Below, piece after piece: positions 1 to 8,857 of a stretch of DNA of 64,000 nucleotides; the stretch's first letter is position 1; each line of letters begins with the position of its first letter. Below the pieces are notes generated by a model that searched no databases, was not told the origin of the DNA, and saw only the letters and a list, made by a program, of their open reading frames with translations. Source of the stretch: Mycobacterium tilburgii (lineage in GTDB: Bacteria > Actinomycetota > Actinomycetes > Mycobacteriales > Mycobacteriaceae); contig NZ_LR655695.1 in the NCBI RefSeq assembly GCF_902168065.1, positions 1 through 64,000 of the forward strand, read 5' to 3'. The position numbers and the translations under genes are program-made.

Positions 1-865
1 GGGCAGATGCATACCCGAATTCCAGGAACGAGAAGGCGTGCTGGAACAGCATGATGCCCAGCACGTAGGTCGATGTCTCCGGGCCGCCGTTGGCCCCATT
101 GAGCACGTAGACCACGTCAAACGCCTGAAACGCGTGGATGATTGAGATGACGACGACGAACGACATCGACCCGCGGATTAGCGGCACCGTGATCGACAGG
201 AACTGGCGTATCTCGCCGGCGCCGTCGATTTTCGCGGCCTCGTAGACCGTTTCGGGCACGCCTTGCATCGCGGCCAACAAGATGACGGTGGCGAACGGCA
301 CGCTTCGCCACACCGCGACCACGCACAGCGAGGCCATCGCCCACTTCGGATCGACCAGCCATGGAACCGGGCCCAGCCCGACCCAGCCGAGCATGATGTT
401 GAGCAGTCCGTTGTCGGTGTTGAAGACGAATTGCCACACCACCGCCATCACCACCGATGAGATGGCCAGCGGCATGAAGACGATCGTCCGAACGATGCTG
501 ATGGCCTTTACTTTCCGGTTCAGCACGGCGGCGACGGCGAGGCTGATGACGACGGTGGGTATGACCGTTCCGAGCGTGAAGACGACCGTGTTGCGGATGG
601 CGATGAGGAACAACGGGTCGGAGGTGAACAGATCCGCGAAGTTCTTCAGGCCCACGAACTTTGGAGGCTGGAACACGTCCCACTGCTGAAGGCTCATGTA
701 CAGCGAGAACCCGAGCGGGAACAACATGAACACCGACACCGCGGCGAGGTTCGGAGCGACGAACAACCGTCCCGCCCACGCCCGCCGCCGCGACGGATAT
801 GGCCCCTTGGGGCGTCGCTTCCCAGTGGCGGGCGCGAGCCCGACGGCTCTGTTGGCTGCGCTCAT
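1..865 (-). CDS. Sugar ABC transporter permease (Rv2040c-like), partial
   Basis: Reads as one open frame from an ATG at 865 to the window edge, about 288 residues, so the C-terminus lies outside. It resembles the MalF/UgpA-type inner-membrane permease of carbohydrate ABC importers: an Arg/Lys-rich N-terminus, hydrophobic membrane segments and the cytoplasmic coupling loop with EAAKIDGAGE (roughly residues 209-218) that docks on the ATPase. Its ATG overlaps the stop of the upstream solute-binding protein gene (ATGA), so the two are translationally coupled and form one operon. M. tuberculosis has the same pair as Rv2040c-Rv2041c; a second permease and an ATPase would be expected beyond the edge. 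The transported sugar cannot be read from sequence. No frameshift is seen. Confidence 0.93.
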   Translation of the reverse strand, partial: MSAANRAVGLAPATGKRRPKGPYPSRRRAWAGRLFVAPNLAAVSVFMLFPLGFSLYMSLQQWDVFQPPKFVGLKNFADLFTSDPLFLIAIRNTVVFTLGTVIPTVVISLAVAAVLNRKVKAISIVRTIVFMPLAISSVVMAVVWQFVFNTDNGLLNIMLGWVGLGPVPWLVDPKWAMASLCVVAVWRSVPFATVILLAAMQGVPETVYEAAKIDGAGEIRQFLSITVPLIRGSMSFVVVISIIHAFQAFDVVYVLNGANGGPETSTYVLGIMLFQHAFSFLEFGYASA

Positions 866-2190
866 GGGTTACGCAGCACCTCGTCGACGGCTTCGGACAA
901 CCCACCCAGCGAAGTGGCGGGCTGAGCGCCGCGCAAGACGGGACCCATGTTGCGGTCCATCAGGGCAACGATCTTTTCCCAGGTCGGTGTCACCGGAAGA
1001 CCCTGCGAGCGCCACGGGCCGTCAATGAGAATGCCCAAGTTGTCCAGTCGGCCATGCGACTTGGCGAAACCATCCGACCCCAGCGCGGATCGCAGTACCG
1101 GAACGAACAAGGACGTCGCGGCGGTCACCGCCTGCCCGACCGGGCCGGTCGCGAACTTGACGAATTCCCATGCCTGCTCCTTGTACCGGCTGCTCGCAGA
1201 AATCGCGAGCCCGGTGGTTCCGATGTTCGAACACGCGGCATGTCCCTTCGGCAGTGCCGGGCCGATGGGTAGGGATGCGACATCGAAATGCAGGTTCGGG
1301 GGCCGGATGAAGGTCTGGTAACGCCAGTGGCCGCCGAGCGCCATCGCGGCCTTGCCGTTGGCGAACAGATCCGGCGTGGACATCGACTGCACCTCGGACG
1401 CGTTCGGTGCCACCTTGCGTTTGTTGGCGAGATCGGCATAAAACTGCACGGCCTCCATGTATGCGGGCTCGTCGAAGTTGAAGTGCGTGGGGTGCTTCAG
1501 CGGGGTGGACCAGGAGACACCGTTGTTCATGGCGAACAGTCCGGCCGAATAGTAGGACATCCAGGTGTTGACGAAGCCCCACTGCGTGACCCGCCCGGAT
1601 CGGTCACGACGGGTCAGCGCGCTTGCCGCGTCCGCGAATTCGGCGAAGCTCCATGGGTTTTCCCACGTGGTCGGCGGCGCCGGCACGCCGGCCTTGGCGA
1701 ACAGTTCTTTGTTGTAGGTCAGGTAGTTTCCGGACCATTGCTCGGGCAGCGAGAACTGGCCGCCGTCGTAGTTGAAGGTGTCATACAGCGCGGCGATGCT
1801 GTCCGCCTTCAGCTGCGCGGCAAAGGCCGTATCCTGCGCCAGCATCGTGTTCAGGTCCAGCAGCACTCTGCGGGCGGCGAGTTCGGCGTAGGTCAGGTCC
1901 CAGGTCATCAGCACGTCGGGGCATTTGCCGCCGGCGCAAAACGTCGACAATTGCTGCATCACGCCCGGGCCTGACAGCACCGGATGGATCTTAATATCGG
2001 GATGTTGCCGGTGAAATTCGTTGACGACGCGCATCCGGGCGGCGGCCTCGTCCGGATTGGCGGCGAAGAAGAACGTCAGGGCGTCGTCGTCCTCGTGGGC
2101 ACAGCCGCTCGCCCAGGGCGCCACCGCCGCGGCGGCGAGCACGCCGGCGCCCCGCATGAGGGTGCGCCGTGCGAACGGCCTATCGAGCAT
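862..2190 (-). CDS. Sugar-binding lipoprotein of ABC importer (Rv2041c-like)
   Basis: A 442-residue extracellular solute-binding protein of the carbohydrate ABC family, intact. The chosen ATG (2190) follows a GGGAG five bases upstream and starts MLDRPFARRTLMRG; the twin-arginine pair, hydrophobic stretch and WASGC lipobox mark a Tat-exported lipoprotein. The frame is open 558 bases further upstream, but that part is low-complexity Arg/Ala-rich and lacks family similarity, so it is rejected. Length agrees with Rv2041c. It would capture a sugar outside the membrane and hand it to the downstream permease, with which it shares an ATGA overlap. Its survival among decayed neighbours suggests it is still used. 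Confidence 0.93.
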   Translation of the reverse strand: MLDRPFARRTLMRGAGVLAAAAVAPWASGCAHEDDDALTFFFAANPDEAAARMRVVNEFHRQHPDIKIHPVLSGPGVMQQLSTFCAGGKCPDVLMTWDLTYAELAARRVLLDLNTMLAQDTAFAAQLKADSIAALYDTFNYDGGQFSLPEQWSGNYLTYNKELFAKAGVPAPPTTWENPWSFAEFADAASALTRRDRSGRVTQWGFVNTWMSYYSAGLFAMNNGVSWSTPLKHPTHFNFDEPAYMEAVQFYADLANKRKVAPNASEVQSMSTPDLFANGKAAMALGGHWRYQTFIRPPNLHFDVASLPIGPALPKGHAACSNIGTTGLAISASSRYKEQAWEFVKFATGPVGQAVTAATSLFVPVLRSALGSDGFAKSHGRLDNLGILIDGPWRSQGLPVTPTWEKIVALMDRNMGPVLRGAQPATSLGGLSEAVDEVLRNP

Positions 2191-2249
2191 CCGGCTCCCG
2201 TTTTCATCCGGAGGTCGGCTGCCCCCGCCGACCTTGTTCCATCTCTCTG

Positions 2250-2298
2250 TGCAGGTTCCCTGTCCGTGTCCCTGCCCATGTACTTGTCCATGTCCTTG
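2250..2298. repeat. Degenerate hexamer tandem repeat
   Basis: About eight imperfect copies of a six-base unit like TGTCCN (variants TGTCCG, TGTCCC, TGCCCA, TGTACT, TGTCCA) lie just upstream of the binding-protein start. Read through on the minus strand they would give a Gly-His-Gln repeat. This looks like slippage-generated sequence in non-coding DNA; no role is apparent. Confidence 0.6.
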
Positions 2299-2309
2299 AT
2301 ACCCGATGA

Positions 2310-2600
2310 CGCCCGCGTGCGCCGGAACCGGCGGCGTGAGTATCGCCCTGCGCAAACGGGTCGGGATCGGCGATGATGTCGATCCCGCGAATGCGATTGT
2401 CCGCCCCGATATCGATCTGCAGCAGGATCTGCGCGCGTCCCTGCGGCGCGATCGCGATGCCGGACACCCGTCGATCAGCACAACGACGCCGGCCTGCGCG
2501 CGCCGAGCAAATCGACGAGTCTTTTCAGCTGCCTGGGCTCCGGCCAACTCCGCCGGCACGTCCGGGGGAACCAGCGCCCGATCGACGCGTCGCTGCGCGC
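2310..2600 (-). pseudogene. C-terminal remnant of ECF sigma factor (SigJ/ECF41-like)
   Basis: On the minus strand the frame RFARRAQAGVVVLIDG and, after a one-base shift near 2460, GIAIAPQGRAQILL followed by IRGIDIIADPDPFAQ together match the SnoaL-like C-terminal domain that follows the sigma regions in SigJ/ECF41 factors. The sigma-2 and sigma-4 DNA-binding regions are absent. I infer a 3' fragment left after deletion. The call rests on the pattern of the tail only, so a stand-alone NTF2-like protein is possible. Confidence 0.4.
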
Positions 2601-2640
2601 GCGAAGCTAATCGAACGCCTCGTGCGCGGTGATCGTGGTG

Positions 2641-2827
2641 AATCAGGAGGGTCAGGTTGACGTTGCCGAGGTCGTCCGCGCTGCTGGCCTTCAGCCAAGC
2701 GGATTGCACCGCACCGTCGGCGAGCGTGCCGAACAGCCGAAACGCCACCCGCTCGCAAATGCTGCCGGTCGGCCTCGAACCACGTCACCAACTCCGCGAA
2801 GTCCGGCCGATTTCTGGTTGCACTCAT
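2641..2827 (-). pseudogene. Frameshifted remnant of a small unrecognised gene
   Basis: A start at 2827 gives MSATRNRPDFAELVTWFEAD, after which homologous-looking sequence continues in another frame (FRLFGTLADGAVQSAWLKAS) from about 2748, implying one lost or gained base near 2750. The peptide resembles small mycobacterial proteins of unknown function in style, but I cannot name the family. It has no visible stop of its own and runs into the sigma-factor remnant, so it is probably also truncated. Confidence 0.35.
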
Positions 2828-2969
2828 AGCGTCACCTTTTCCGCACCGCAGTCGTCAACAAGACGACCGCATCGATTGTGCACCGCGCCGCACGACAGGG
2901 CCATCCGGCTCGCCGGTGCGGAAATAGTTGCACGCCAACTGAATTGAAAGAACGAAAGGCCAGATCGCC

Positions 2970-3327
2970 ATGCACACCGCATGTCTTGTGATCACCCTGA
3001 TCACCGTAATCAGCATTGCCGGGGTTGCCCTTCCCGACTTCATCCCCACCCAATTCGTCCTAGCGAACTCGTCCGAGGTCGGTGTGCCCCGGTCGTGGTT
3101 ACCGGCGTTGGGATCCGCCAAGCTGGCCGGCGCGGTGGGGCTGCTTGCAGGACTGGTGGGCCTGCCGGGCTTGACGCTCGCGGGCCGTGATCGGCTTGGT
3201 GTTGTTCTTCGTCGGCGCGGTCGTGACTCACCTCAGGGCACACGTGCTGTACAACATCGCCTTTCCCGGCGCGTATCTGTGCCTGTTCGTGGCGTCACTG
3301 GCGCTGCTGATCGCTACGCGCTACTAG
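2970..3327 (+). pseudogene. DoxX-like small membrane protein, frameshifted
   Basis: The ATG at 2970 opens a four-helix DoxX_2-type membrane protein: MHTACLVITLITVIS, then the family-typical block VPRSWLPALGSAKLAGA and two hydrophobic helices. Near 3180 the frame must shift by one base to continue as AVIGLVLFFVGAVVTHLR and end ...LLIATRY, TAG at 3325-3327. Joined, the product would be about 118 residues, normal for the family. Its stop overlaps the stop of the convergent lipoprotein gene. A single indel in an otherwise well-kept gene points to recent inactivation. Confidence 0.7.
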
Positions 3328-3912
3328 CTGGTCATTCGGGTTTTGACGGCCTCGTCCTGCTTCTTGGCGACGTCGAGTACGAAGTCCTGTGGAGCGTTGT
3401 CGTTGGGCGCGCTGTCGAATTCGAGGTCGACAACCACCTTGCCTTCGGAGAACACACTTAGGTCACGGCTTTGGTGTTATCCGGCGACGGGCCTACCACG
3501 ATGACACGTTCGTGCCGACCTCGAACGGCTGGGGCGTGTCGGTGGCGTACTTGCTCAGCGCGGCGGGGCGGTCCTTGGCCTCCCCGGCCGCCGCAGCCGC
3601 ATCGGTGAAGACCACGAGGAGGTCGGTGATGGTGTGGGTTTTGGAATTGTTTCTGAAGGTAACCGCCACCCCGGCTACGCCACCGGGATTCTGTTGCGGC
3701 AAGCCCAGGGTGGTGTCAGCACCGATGTCCTCGGCCAAGATCAACAGGTGGGAGTAGTCGGCCAAGCGCGCCGAGCTCGACGGCGCCGCGGAGGTCGATG
3801 TCGATGATTACGACGACGTGGACGAGGGCTTCTCGTCTTTGCCGCAGCCCGCTGTCACAGCCAACAGGGCGGTGATCGCCACTCCGACGCCGACGTTTCG
3901 CACCACACTCAT
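3324..3912 (-). pseudogene. Secreted lipoprotein, inactivated by nonsense and frameshifts
   Basis: The ATG at 3912 is preceded by a strong GGAGGAGA ribosome site and encodes a signal peptide with a lipobox (VTAGCGK) followed by a Ser/Thr linker. An in-frame TAA at 3808-3810 interrupts the linker. Beyond it the frame resumes with LADYSHLLILAEDIG and runs for about 90 residues, then needs shifts near 3500 (VGTNV/IVVGPSPD) and near 3460 (KAVT/VFSEGKVVVDLEF) to reach TAG at 3326-3324. The joined protein (about 195 residues) resembles mycobacterial lipoproteins of unknown function. Three separate lesions make this a clear pseudogene. Confidence 0.7.
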
Positions 3913-4092
3913 TCGTTCTCCTCCGTTCCTTGACAGCTATTTCTACGGCACCGATCAGGCCTACGGCGATAGACGCGGCAGCCCGCGCGGAAAGCCGCGA
4001 AAGCGGCCATGACCTGCGCGGCCGCGGCTAACGCAGGCCGGAACGGGACAAGACACGCGATCATACAGAAAATAGCGAACGCGATTGATCAC

Positions 4093-4861
4093 TTAGCCTT
4101 GGCGCGCCACGTCGGCGAACAAGATGCCGCGCCCGTGACTTGAATTCAGTGAGACGGCTACCACGGAACCCGCGCCGATCATCTTGGTCCGGCGCGCGCT
4201 GCCGAGTTCGATTGCGAGTTCGGCGACATCGAGTGGCTCGGAATCACCCAAAGTGATTGCCGCAGAAGGTGCTAGCGCACCCGCAGCAGTAGCGGTATCG
4301 CCGCCGGCGATGGCATCGAGGAAGGACTGAAGCCTCGCCTTGTGCCGCGCTCCGGGCCAGCGAAAGCCACGCAGGAAACCTGCAGTGCCACCCAGCCCCC
4401 TGATGACTCAGCAGGTCTCGCAACAACTGCAGGGCGGGCAACGCCGCGCCGGGTCCGGTGCGCAGGAACCGCAGCATCATGGCGGGCGGCTCCCAATACG
4501 CCCTCAGCTGCGCAATCTGCCAGAAGCCGTTGGTTTCTCAAAGGTCGTACCGCAGAAACGCGGGGATATACATCGTGACGGCAGATCCCATCGACACCTC
4601 GAGCTCGAGGTCGCGCAACACGACGGTGCCGAAGACGATGTCGAGATCACGATGGAACGTGAAGTCGCGTGGACCGATGAACGTGTCGAAGAAGTCTTCG
4701 ATCTGAGCCCGGCCGCCGTGTGGGTGGGATCCCGCGGGATCTTCGATGCGGCCGCCCCCGGTGAACAGCGCGACCCAGGCGGCGCGGTCGTGTGCCGCTG
4801 CCGCCTGCGGCGACCGCTCCACCGCGGTCAGCAGCGCTTCTCGACTCGGTGCCGGCGCCAT
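4093..4861 (-). pseudogene. Rv2042c homologue (SnoaL-like N-terminus), inactivated
   Basis: The ATG at 4861-4859 overlaps the pncA stop (TGATG), the same arrangement as Rv2043c-Rv2042c. The N-terminal half (MAPAPSREALLTAVERSPQ ... PAFLRYDL) is intact to a TGA at 4540-4538 that replaces an expected Arg codon. The same frame continues with WQIAQLRAYWEPPAMMLRFL, then shifts by one base near 4400 and ends ...RGILFADVARQG with TAA at 4095-4093. Function is unknown even in M. tuberculosis; the N-terminus looks like a SnoaL/NTF2 fold. One nonsense and one indel make it a pseudogene, so only a truncated 107-residue product is expected. Confidence 0.85.
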
Positions 4862-5433
4862 CAGCTTTCGCCTACCAATTGAACTCCGGCACTTCGCATT
4901 TCGGCCAGCGCTTGGCCAGCCGAGTCCGGTGCCGTCGCGGCCGTGAGATCGACCAGGACCCGGGTTGCAAAACCGTGCCGCACCGCGTCCTCGGCCGTTC
5001 GCCGCACGCACTGGTCGGTGGTGATCCCGACGATGTCCACCTCGTCAACCCCGCGCTGACGCAGCCAGTCCAGCAGCCACGTCCCGTCCTCGTCGGTGCC
5101 CTCGAAGCCGCTGTACCCCGCCGAGTAGGCACCCTTGTGAAACACCGCCTCGATCCGCCCGGTGTCGAGTTCGGGCCGAAAGTCCGCACCGGGCGTGCCG
5201 GCGACGCAGTGCGGCGGCCAGGACGACGAAAAATCCGGGAGAGTCGAAAAATGATCGCCCGGGTCGATGTGGAAATCCTTGGTCGCCACGACATGCCGAT
5301 AACCCTTCTCAAGGGCCAGATGGTCGGTGATCGCGCGGGCCACTGCCGCGCCCCCGGCCACGGCCAGCGAGCCGCCCGCGCAGAAGTCGTTTTGCACGTC
5401 GACGATGATCAGCGCCCGCACGTGCTCCACCAT
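4861..5433 (-). CDS. pncA: Nicotinamidase/pyrazinamidase PncA
   Basis: Cytosolic hydrolase that converts nicotinamide to nicotinate for NAD salvage and activates the prodrug pyrazinamide. About 190 residues from ATG 5433; an in-frame GTG at 5421 would give the usual 186-residue form starting RALIIVDVQNDF and may be the true start. The metal ligands are present in KDFHIDPGDHF and SWPPHCV, the catalytic Asp in IIVDVQ, the Lys in VFHKGAY and the catalytic Cys in TTDQCVRRTAED. The residue before the Cys is Gln where M. tuberculosis has His137. The frame is clean. It pairs functionally with pncB1 elsewhere in this window. Confidence 0.96.
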   Translation of the reverse strand: MVEHVRALIIVDVQNDFCAGGSLAVAGGAAVARAITDHLALEKGYRHVVATKDFHIDPGDHFSTLPDFSSSWPPHCVAGTPGADFRPELDTGRIEAVFHKGAYSAGYSGFEGTDEDGTWLLDWLRQRGVDEVDIVGITTDQCVRRTAEDAVRHGFATRVLVDLTAATAPDSAGQALAEMRSAGVQLVGES

Positions 5434-5498
5434 ATCGCCGTCAGCTGCGGCGACGGGTCAGGCGGTTTGTTTGCCGACACGCCGGTAACCCCCGTGCC

Positions 5499-6278
5499 AT
5501 GTTGATCCGCAGAATTGCACGGCCGCTGCTGTCTGTTGCATTCATCGGCCAAGGCGTTGAATCCCTTCTCAATCCCAAGTCAGCTGCCCAAGCCGCAGCA
5601 CCTGCGGTGGACGGGGCTGCGGGCCTTGCCGGATCCGGTTGCCCGGAGCATTCCCAGCGATCAGCAGACCTTCGTGCAGATCACGGCTGCCGTGCAGATC
5701 GGTGGTGGGTTTCTGCTCGCCACCGGTAAATTGCCTCGCCTCGCGTCGGCGGTGCTGCCTTCACGGTGCTGCCGGCGAACTTCGGCAGCTACTCCTTCTG
5801 GACCGAGACCGATCCGGAACGCAAGGCCTCGTTAAGGCGGGAATTCCTCAAAGACCTCAGCCTGGTCGGCGGCCTGATGATCGCGGCCGCCGATACGGCG
5901 GTAAAGTCGTCGCTGGGTTGGCGCGGACGACGGGCCGCCGAGCGGCTCTCCGATCGGGTCTCCTCGGCATTGCCGGGATCCGATGACGCGTTCGACGCCG
6001 ACCTCGGCGAGCGGATCGCGCACGGACTGCACGTCGGCGCCGAACGCGGCGCACCCTACGCCGAGGCCGCCCTGGACCTGGGCCGCGAACTGGTCAGCAT
6101 CGCCGCCGAGCGCAGCACTTTACTGGCGAAAAAGGCACGCAAGCGCGGCGAGAAGCTCGCCGAAGAGCTGGCCGAGAAGACGGAGAAGGCCCGCCAGCGC
6201 AGCGAGGAGCTCGCCAACGCGGCTCGCGAGCGGGTAGCCGCACAGGCCAAGACTCCGCGCGCCAAGCTGCCCTGGTGA
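5499..6278 (+). pseudogene. DoxX family membrane protein with charged coiled tail, frameshifted
   Basis: Starts MLIRRIARPLLSVAFIGQGVESL, the N-terminus of the long mycobacterial DoxX family. Around 5605 the homologous sequence moves to the next frame (LPDPVARSIPSDQQTFVQ, AVQIGGGFLLATGK) and near 5763 moves back (LPANFGSYSFWTETDPERK), continuing intact to 6278. The two indels compensate, but the 160 bases between them are genuine family sequence in the other frame, so the product would carry a scrambled middle and a stop in frame one. The C-terminal third is Ala/Glu/Lys/Arg-rich and probably helical. Convergent with the gluconokinase remnant, 4 bp between stops. Confidence 0.75.
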
Positions 6279-6282
6279 TCCG

Positions 6283-6761
6283 TCAGCGACCCAGGAAGTG
6301 GTCGACGATGGTGTCGGCGGCGTCGTCGATAGCCAGGGTGACACCCGGACTCGTCGGGCCCCAACGGCTCCAGCGCATCGAATTGTGATTGCAGCAGTGC
6401 CGCCGGCATGAAATGGCCGGACTGGCTTGCCAGCCTAGTCTTGATCGCCTGCATCGAACCCGCGAGATGCAGGAACTCGACGGCCGGGCATTGCGAGCGC
6501 AGCTGGTCGCGGTAGGCACGCTTGAGCGCGGAACAACTCACCACACCGCCGTCACGGTGATCGGCCAGCCACTGCCCGACGCGCTGCAGCCATGGCCGGC
6601 GGTCGTCGTCGGTCAGGGGTTCGCCCTGCGCTCATCTTCGCGATGTTCGCCGGCGGATGCAGGTCGTCTGCGTCTACGAAAGGCACCTGAAGTCTTTGCG
6701 CCAGAACGGAACCCACCGTCGACTTGCCCGCTCCGGAGACGCCCATCACGACGACGGGCAC
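6283..6761 (-). pseudogene. gntK: Gluconokinase, frameshifted
   Basis: A GTG at 6761 opens with the P-loop VVVMGVSGAGKSTVGSVLA and the substrate-region DADDLHPPANIAKMSAG. A shift near 6615 leads to RRPWLQRVGQWLAD, then GGVVSCSALKRAYRDQLR and HFMPAALLQSQFDALEPLG, and a second shift near 6350 restores LAIDDAADTIVDHFLGR before TGA at 6285-6283. Joined length is about 160 residues, normal for this kinase, which phosphorylates gluconate to 6-phosphogluconate. Two indels make it non-functional. Confidence 0.8.
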
Positions 6762-6766
6762 CGCGC

Positions 6767-6936
6767 TCAGGCCCGCGGCGCGAGGTTGCGATTCCATTCC
6801 ATCCAGCCGACGCCGGTGCGACCGTCCTTGGTGTCGAATGCGCACCCAGGCACGCACGAACTCGCTGACCTGTCCGTCGGGACCGGTCAACACCACCGGC
6901 GCGTGGCCGCGGATGTCGATGTCGCTGGAGATCTCA
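6767..6936 (-). pseudogene. C-terminal fragment, DUF7064-like protein
   Basis: Only about 55 residues survive: SSDIDIRGHAPVVLTGP, GQVSEFVRAWVRIR, and after a one-base shift near 6840 GRTGVGWMEWNRNLAPRA, ending TGA at 6769-6767. The WMEWNRN ending resembles DUF7064/7065-type proteins found near lipid-metabolism genes in mycobacteria. No start or N-terminal domain is present. The identification is tentative. Confidence 0.4.
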
Positions 6937-7003
6937 CCGGGTGCGCGGCGACACACCTACCCGATTGAGCAAAACACTTAAGTAACTCTCTTATTCTTTA
7001 AAT

Positions 7004-8854
7004 ATGGGACGGTCCCAGTTGTCGATAGACGCTGTTAAGCCACTAGCGGCTGACATCAACGATTACGTTTCAGCCGACGGCAATATCGTTTTGCCGGACG
7101 GGCTGACGCTGACGTCGTTCTTCGATCAGAACCGGGCGGCATTCGGCGATCGCCCGTCGTACCGGTTCATCGACTACGCGAAAGACCAGAATGGTCGCGT
7201 CCTCGAGCTGAGCTGGAACGACCTGTGGACCCAGGTGCGCTCCATCGGCGCCCGGCTGCAGCAGGTAACCAAGCCCGGCGACCGGGTAGCGATCCTGGCA
7301 CCGCAGGGCCTCGAGTACGTGGCCTCGTTCTTTGCCGCCGTGCACGCCGGCAATATCGCGGTGCCGCTGTTCGCCCCGACCCTGGCCGGCCACACCGAGC
7401 GGCTGACGGCGGTGCTGGCCGACGCTCGCCCCGCGCTGGTGCTGACCACCACCGCAGCCGCCGAGTCGGTGCGGGAATCGCTGCGCGCGCATCCGGTGGT
7501 CGGCCGGCCCCGGTTGATCGCCGTCGACGCGATACCGGCATCGCTGGCCTCGATGTTCACCGAACCCACGATCGGCACGGACGACATCGCCTACCTGCAA
7601 TACACCTCCGGGTCGACGCGCAGCCCTGCCGGCGTCGAGGTCACCCACCGCGCCGTCTGCACCAATGTGCTGCAGATGATCCTGGCGGGCGATCTGCACC
7701 GCAACACCCACAGCGTGAGCTGGTTGCCGCTCTACCACGACATGGGCCTGATCATGATCATGTTCCCGGCGTTATGCGGCGGCGAATACCTGACGCTACT
7801 GGACCCCATGGCCTTCGTTCGCCGGCCTTTCCGCTGGATCAAAGAACTCAGCGCGGAAGCCGCCAACGGTCCGACGTTCGCGGCCGCACCCAACTTCGCG
7901 TACGAGCTGACCGCCGAGCGCGGACTCCCCCCGGCCGGTGTCACGATCGACCTGCACAATGTCGTCGGCCTCCTCAACGGCTCCGAACCAGTCACGATTG
8001 CGGCAATCGAAAAGTTCACCAAGGCGTTCGCACCCTATGGCCTACCTGCGACCGCCGTCAAACCCTCCTACGGGATGGCCGAGGCGACGCTGGGTGTGGC
8101 CAGCATCCCCCCGGACGCCTCGGCACATTCGGTCTACCTCGACCGTGTCCAACTGGCCGCCGGCCATGCGGTGGTCGTCGAGCCGGATGCCAAGAACGCG
8201 GTCCCCTATGTCTCCTGTGGCCACCCGTTCCGTGACCTCTGGGCGGTGATCGCCAGCCTGGACGGCAGCGAAGTGCCGGACGGCAGCGTCGGCGAGATCT
8301 GGTTGCACGGCAACAACGTCGCCCGCGGATATTTCGGACGCAGGGAAGAGTCCCAACGCACGTTCGCCAACAAGCTGCAGTCCCGGCTCGAGCAGGGCAG
8401 CCACGCCGAAGGCGCGCCGGACAACTGCTACTGGCTGGCCACCGGCGACCTCGGCGTCTACATCGACGGCGAGCTATACCTGACGGGACGGATCAAGGAC
8501 CTGATCATCATCGATGGTCGGAATCACTATCCCCACGACATCGAGACCACGGTCAGCAACTCCTCGAAGGCCATCCGGTCCGGCTACGTCGCCGCGTTCT
8601 CGGTTCCGGCCGACGGCCAAAGCGGCAGCCAGGTCGAGCAGCTGGTCGTCGTCGCCGAACGCGCGGCGGGCGTCGGGCGCGCCGATCCGGAGGCGATCGC
8701 GGCGACCGTGCGCGCGGCGGTGTCGCGCGAGCATCAGGTTCAGCTCGCCGACATCCGGCTGGTGGCCGCCGGCACGATTCCCCGCACCACCAGCGGCAAA
8801 CTGGCCCGCAATGCCTGTCGGGCGGAGTACCTCGCGGGCCGGTTCAACCGGTAG
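7004..8854 (+). CDS. Fatty-acyl-AMP ligase (FadD32-like)
   Basis: A 616-residue adenylate-forming enzyme, intact. Motifs: ATP-binding YTSGSTRSP (about residues 200-208), SWLPLYHDMGLI (about 240), KPSYGMAEATLGV (about 354-366), TGDLGVYIDGELYLTGRIKD (about 480) and the C-terminal TTSGKLAR with the catalytic Lys (about 598). The block IDGRNHYPHDIE and overall similarity to FadD32 place it with the FAAL subgroup, which activates fatty acids as acyl-AMP for transfer to a polyketide synthase or peptide synthetase rather than to CoA. No PKS or ACP lies beside it, so the partner and lipid product are unknown. The start has no ribosome site and an AT-rich upstream stretch, compatible with a leaderless transcript. 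Confidence 0.9.
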   Translation: MGRSQLSIDAVKPLAADINDYVSADGNIVLPDGLTLTSFFDQNRAAFGDRPSYRFIDYAKDQNGRVLELSWNDLWTQVRSIGARLQQVTKPGDRVAILAPQGLEYVASFFAAVHAGNIAVPLFAPTLAGHTERLTAVLADARPALVLTTTAAAESVRESLRAHPVVGRPRLIAVDAIPASLASMFTEPTIGTDDIAYLQYTSGSTRSPAGVEVTHRAVCTNVLQMILAGDLHRNTHSVSWLPLYHDMGLIMIMFPALCGGEYLTLLDPMAFVRRPFRWIKELSAEAANGPTFAAAPNFAYELTAERGLPPAGVTIDLHNVVGLLNGSEPVTIAAIEKFTKAFAPYGLPATAVKPSYGMAEATLGVASIPPDASAHSVYLDRVQLAAGHAVVVEPDAKNAVPYVSCGHPFRDLWAVIASLDGSEVPDGSVGEIWLHGNNVARGYFGRREESQRTFANKLQSRLEQGSHAEGAPDNCYWLATGDLGVYIDGELYLTGRIKDLIIIDGRNHYPHDIETTVSNSSKAIRSGYVAAFSVPADGQSGSQVEQLVVVAERAAGVGRADPEAIAATVRAAVSREHQVQLADIRLVAAGTIPRTTSGKLARNACRAEYLAGRFNR

Positions 8855-8857
8855 TTA

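Noticed and set aside
117..905. 262-codon minus-strand frame over the permease gene
   Set aside because: It is Arg/His-rich shadow sequence; the permease in the adjacent frame has clear family motifs and the ATGA coupling.
2250..2298. Short repeats as a CRISPR array
   Set aside because: Six-base units without spacers; no cas genes anywhere in the window.
2191..2748. 186-codon N-terminal extension of the sugar-binding protein
   Set aside because: Arg/Ala-rich, no family similarity, and it would bury the Tat signal and lipobox. It overlaps remnants of other genes in other frames.
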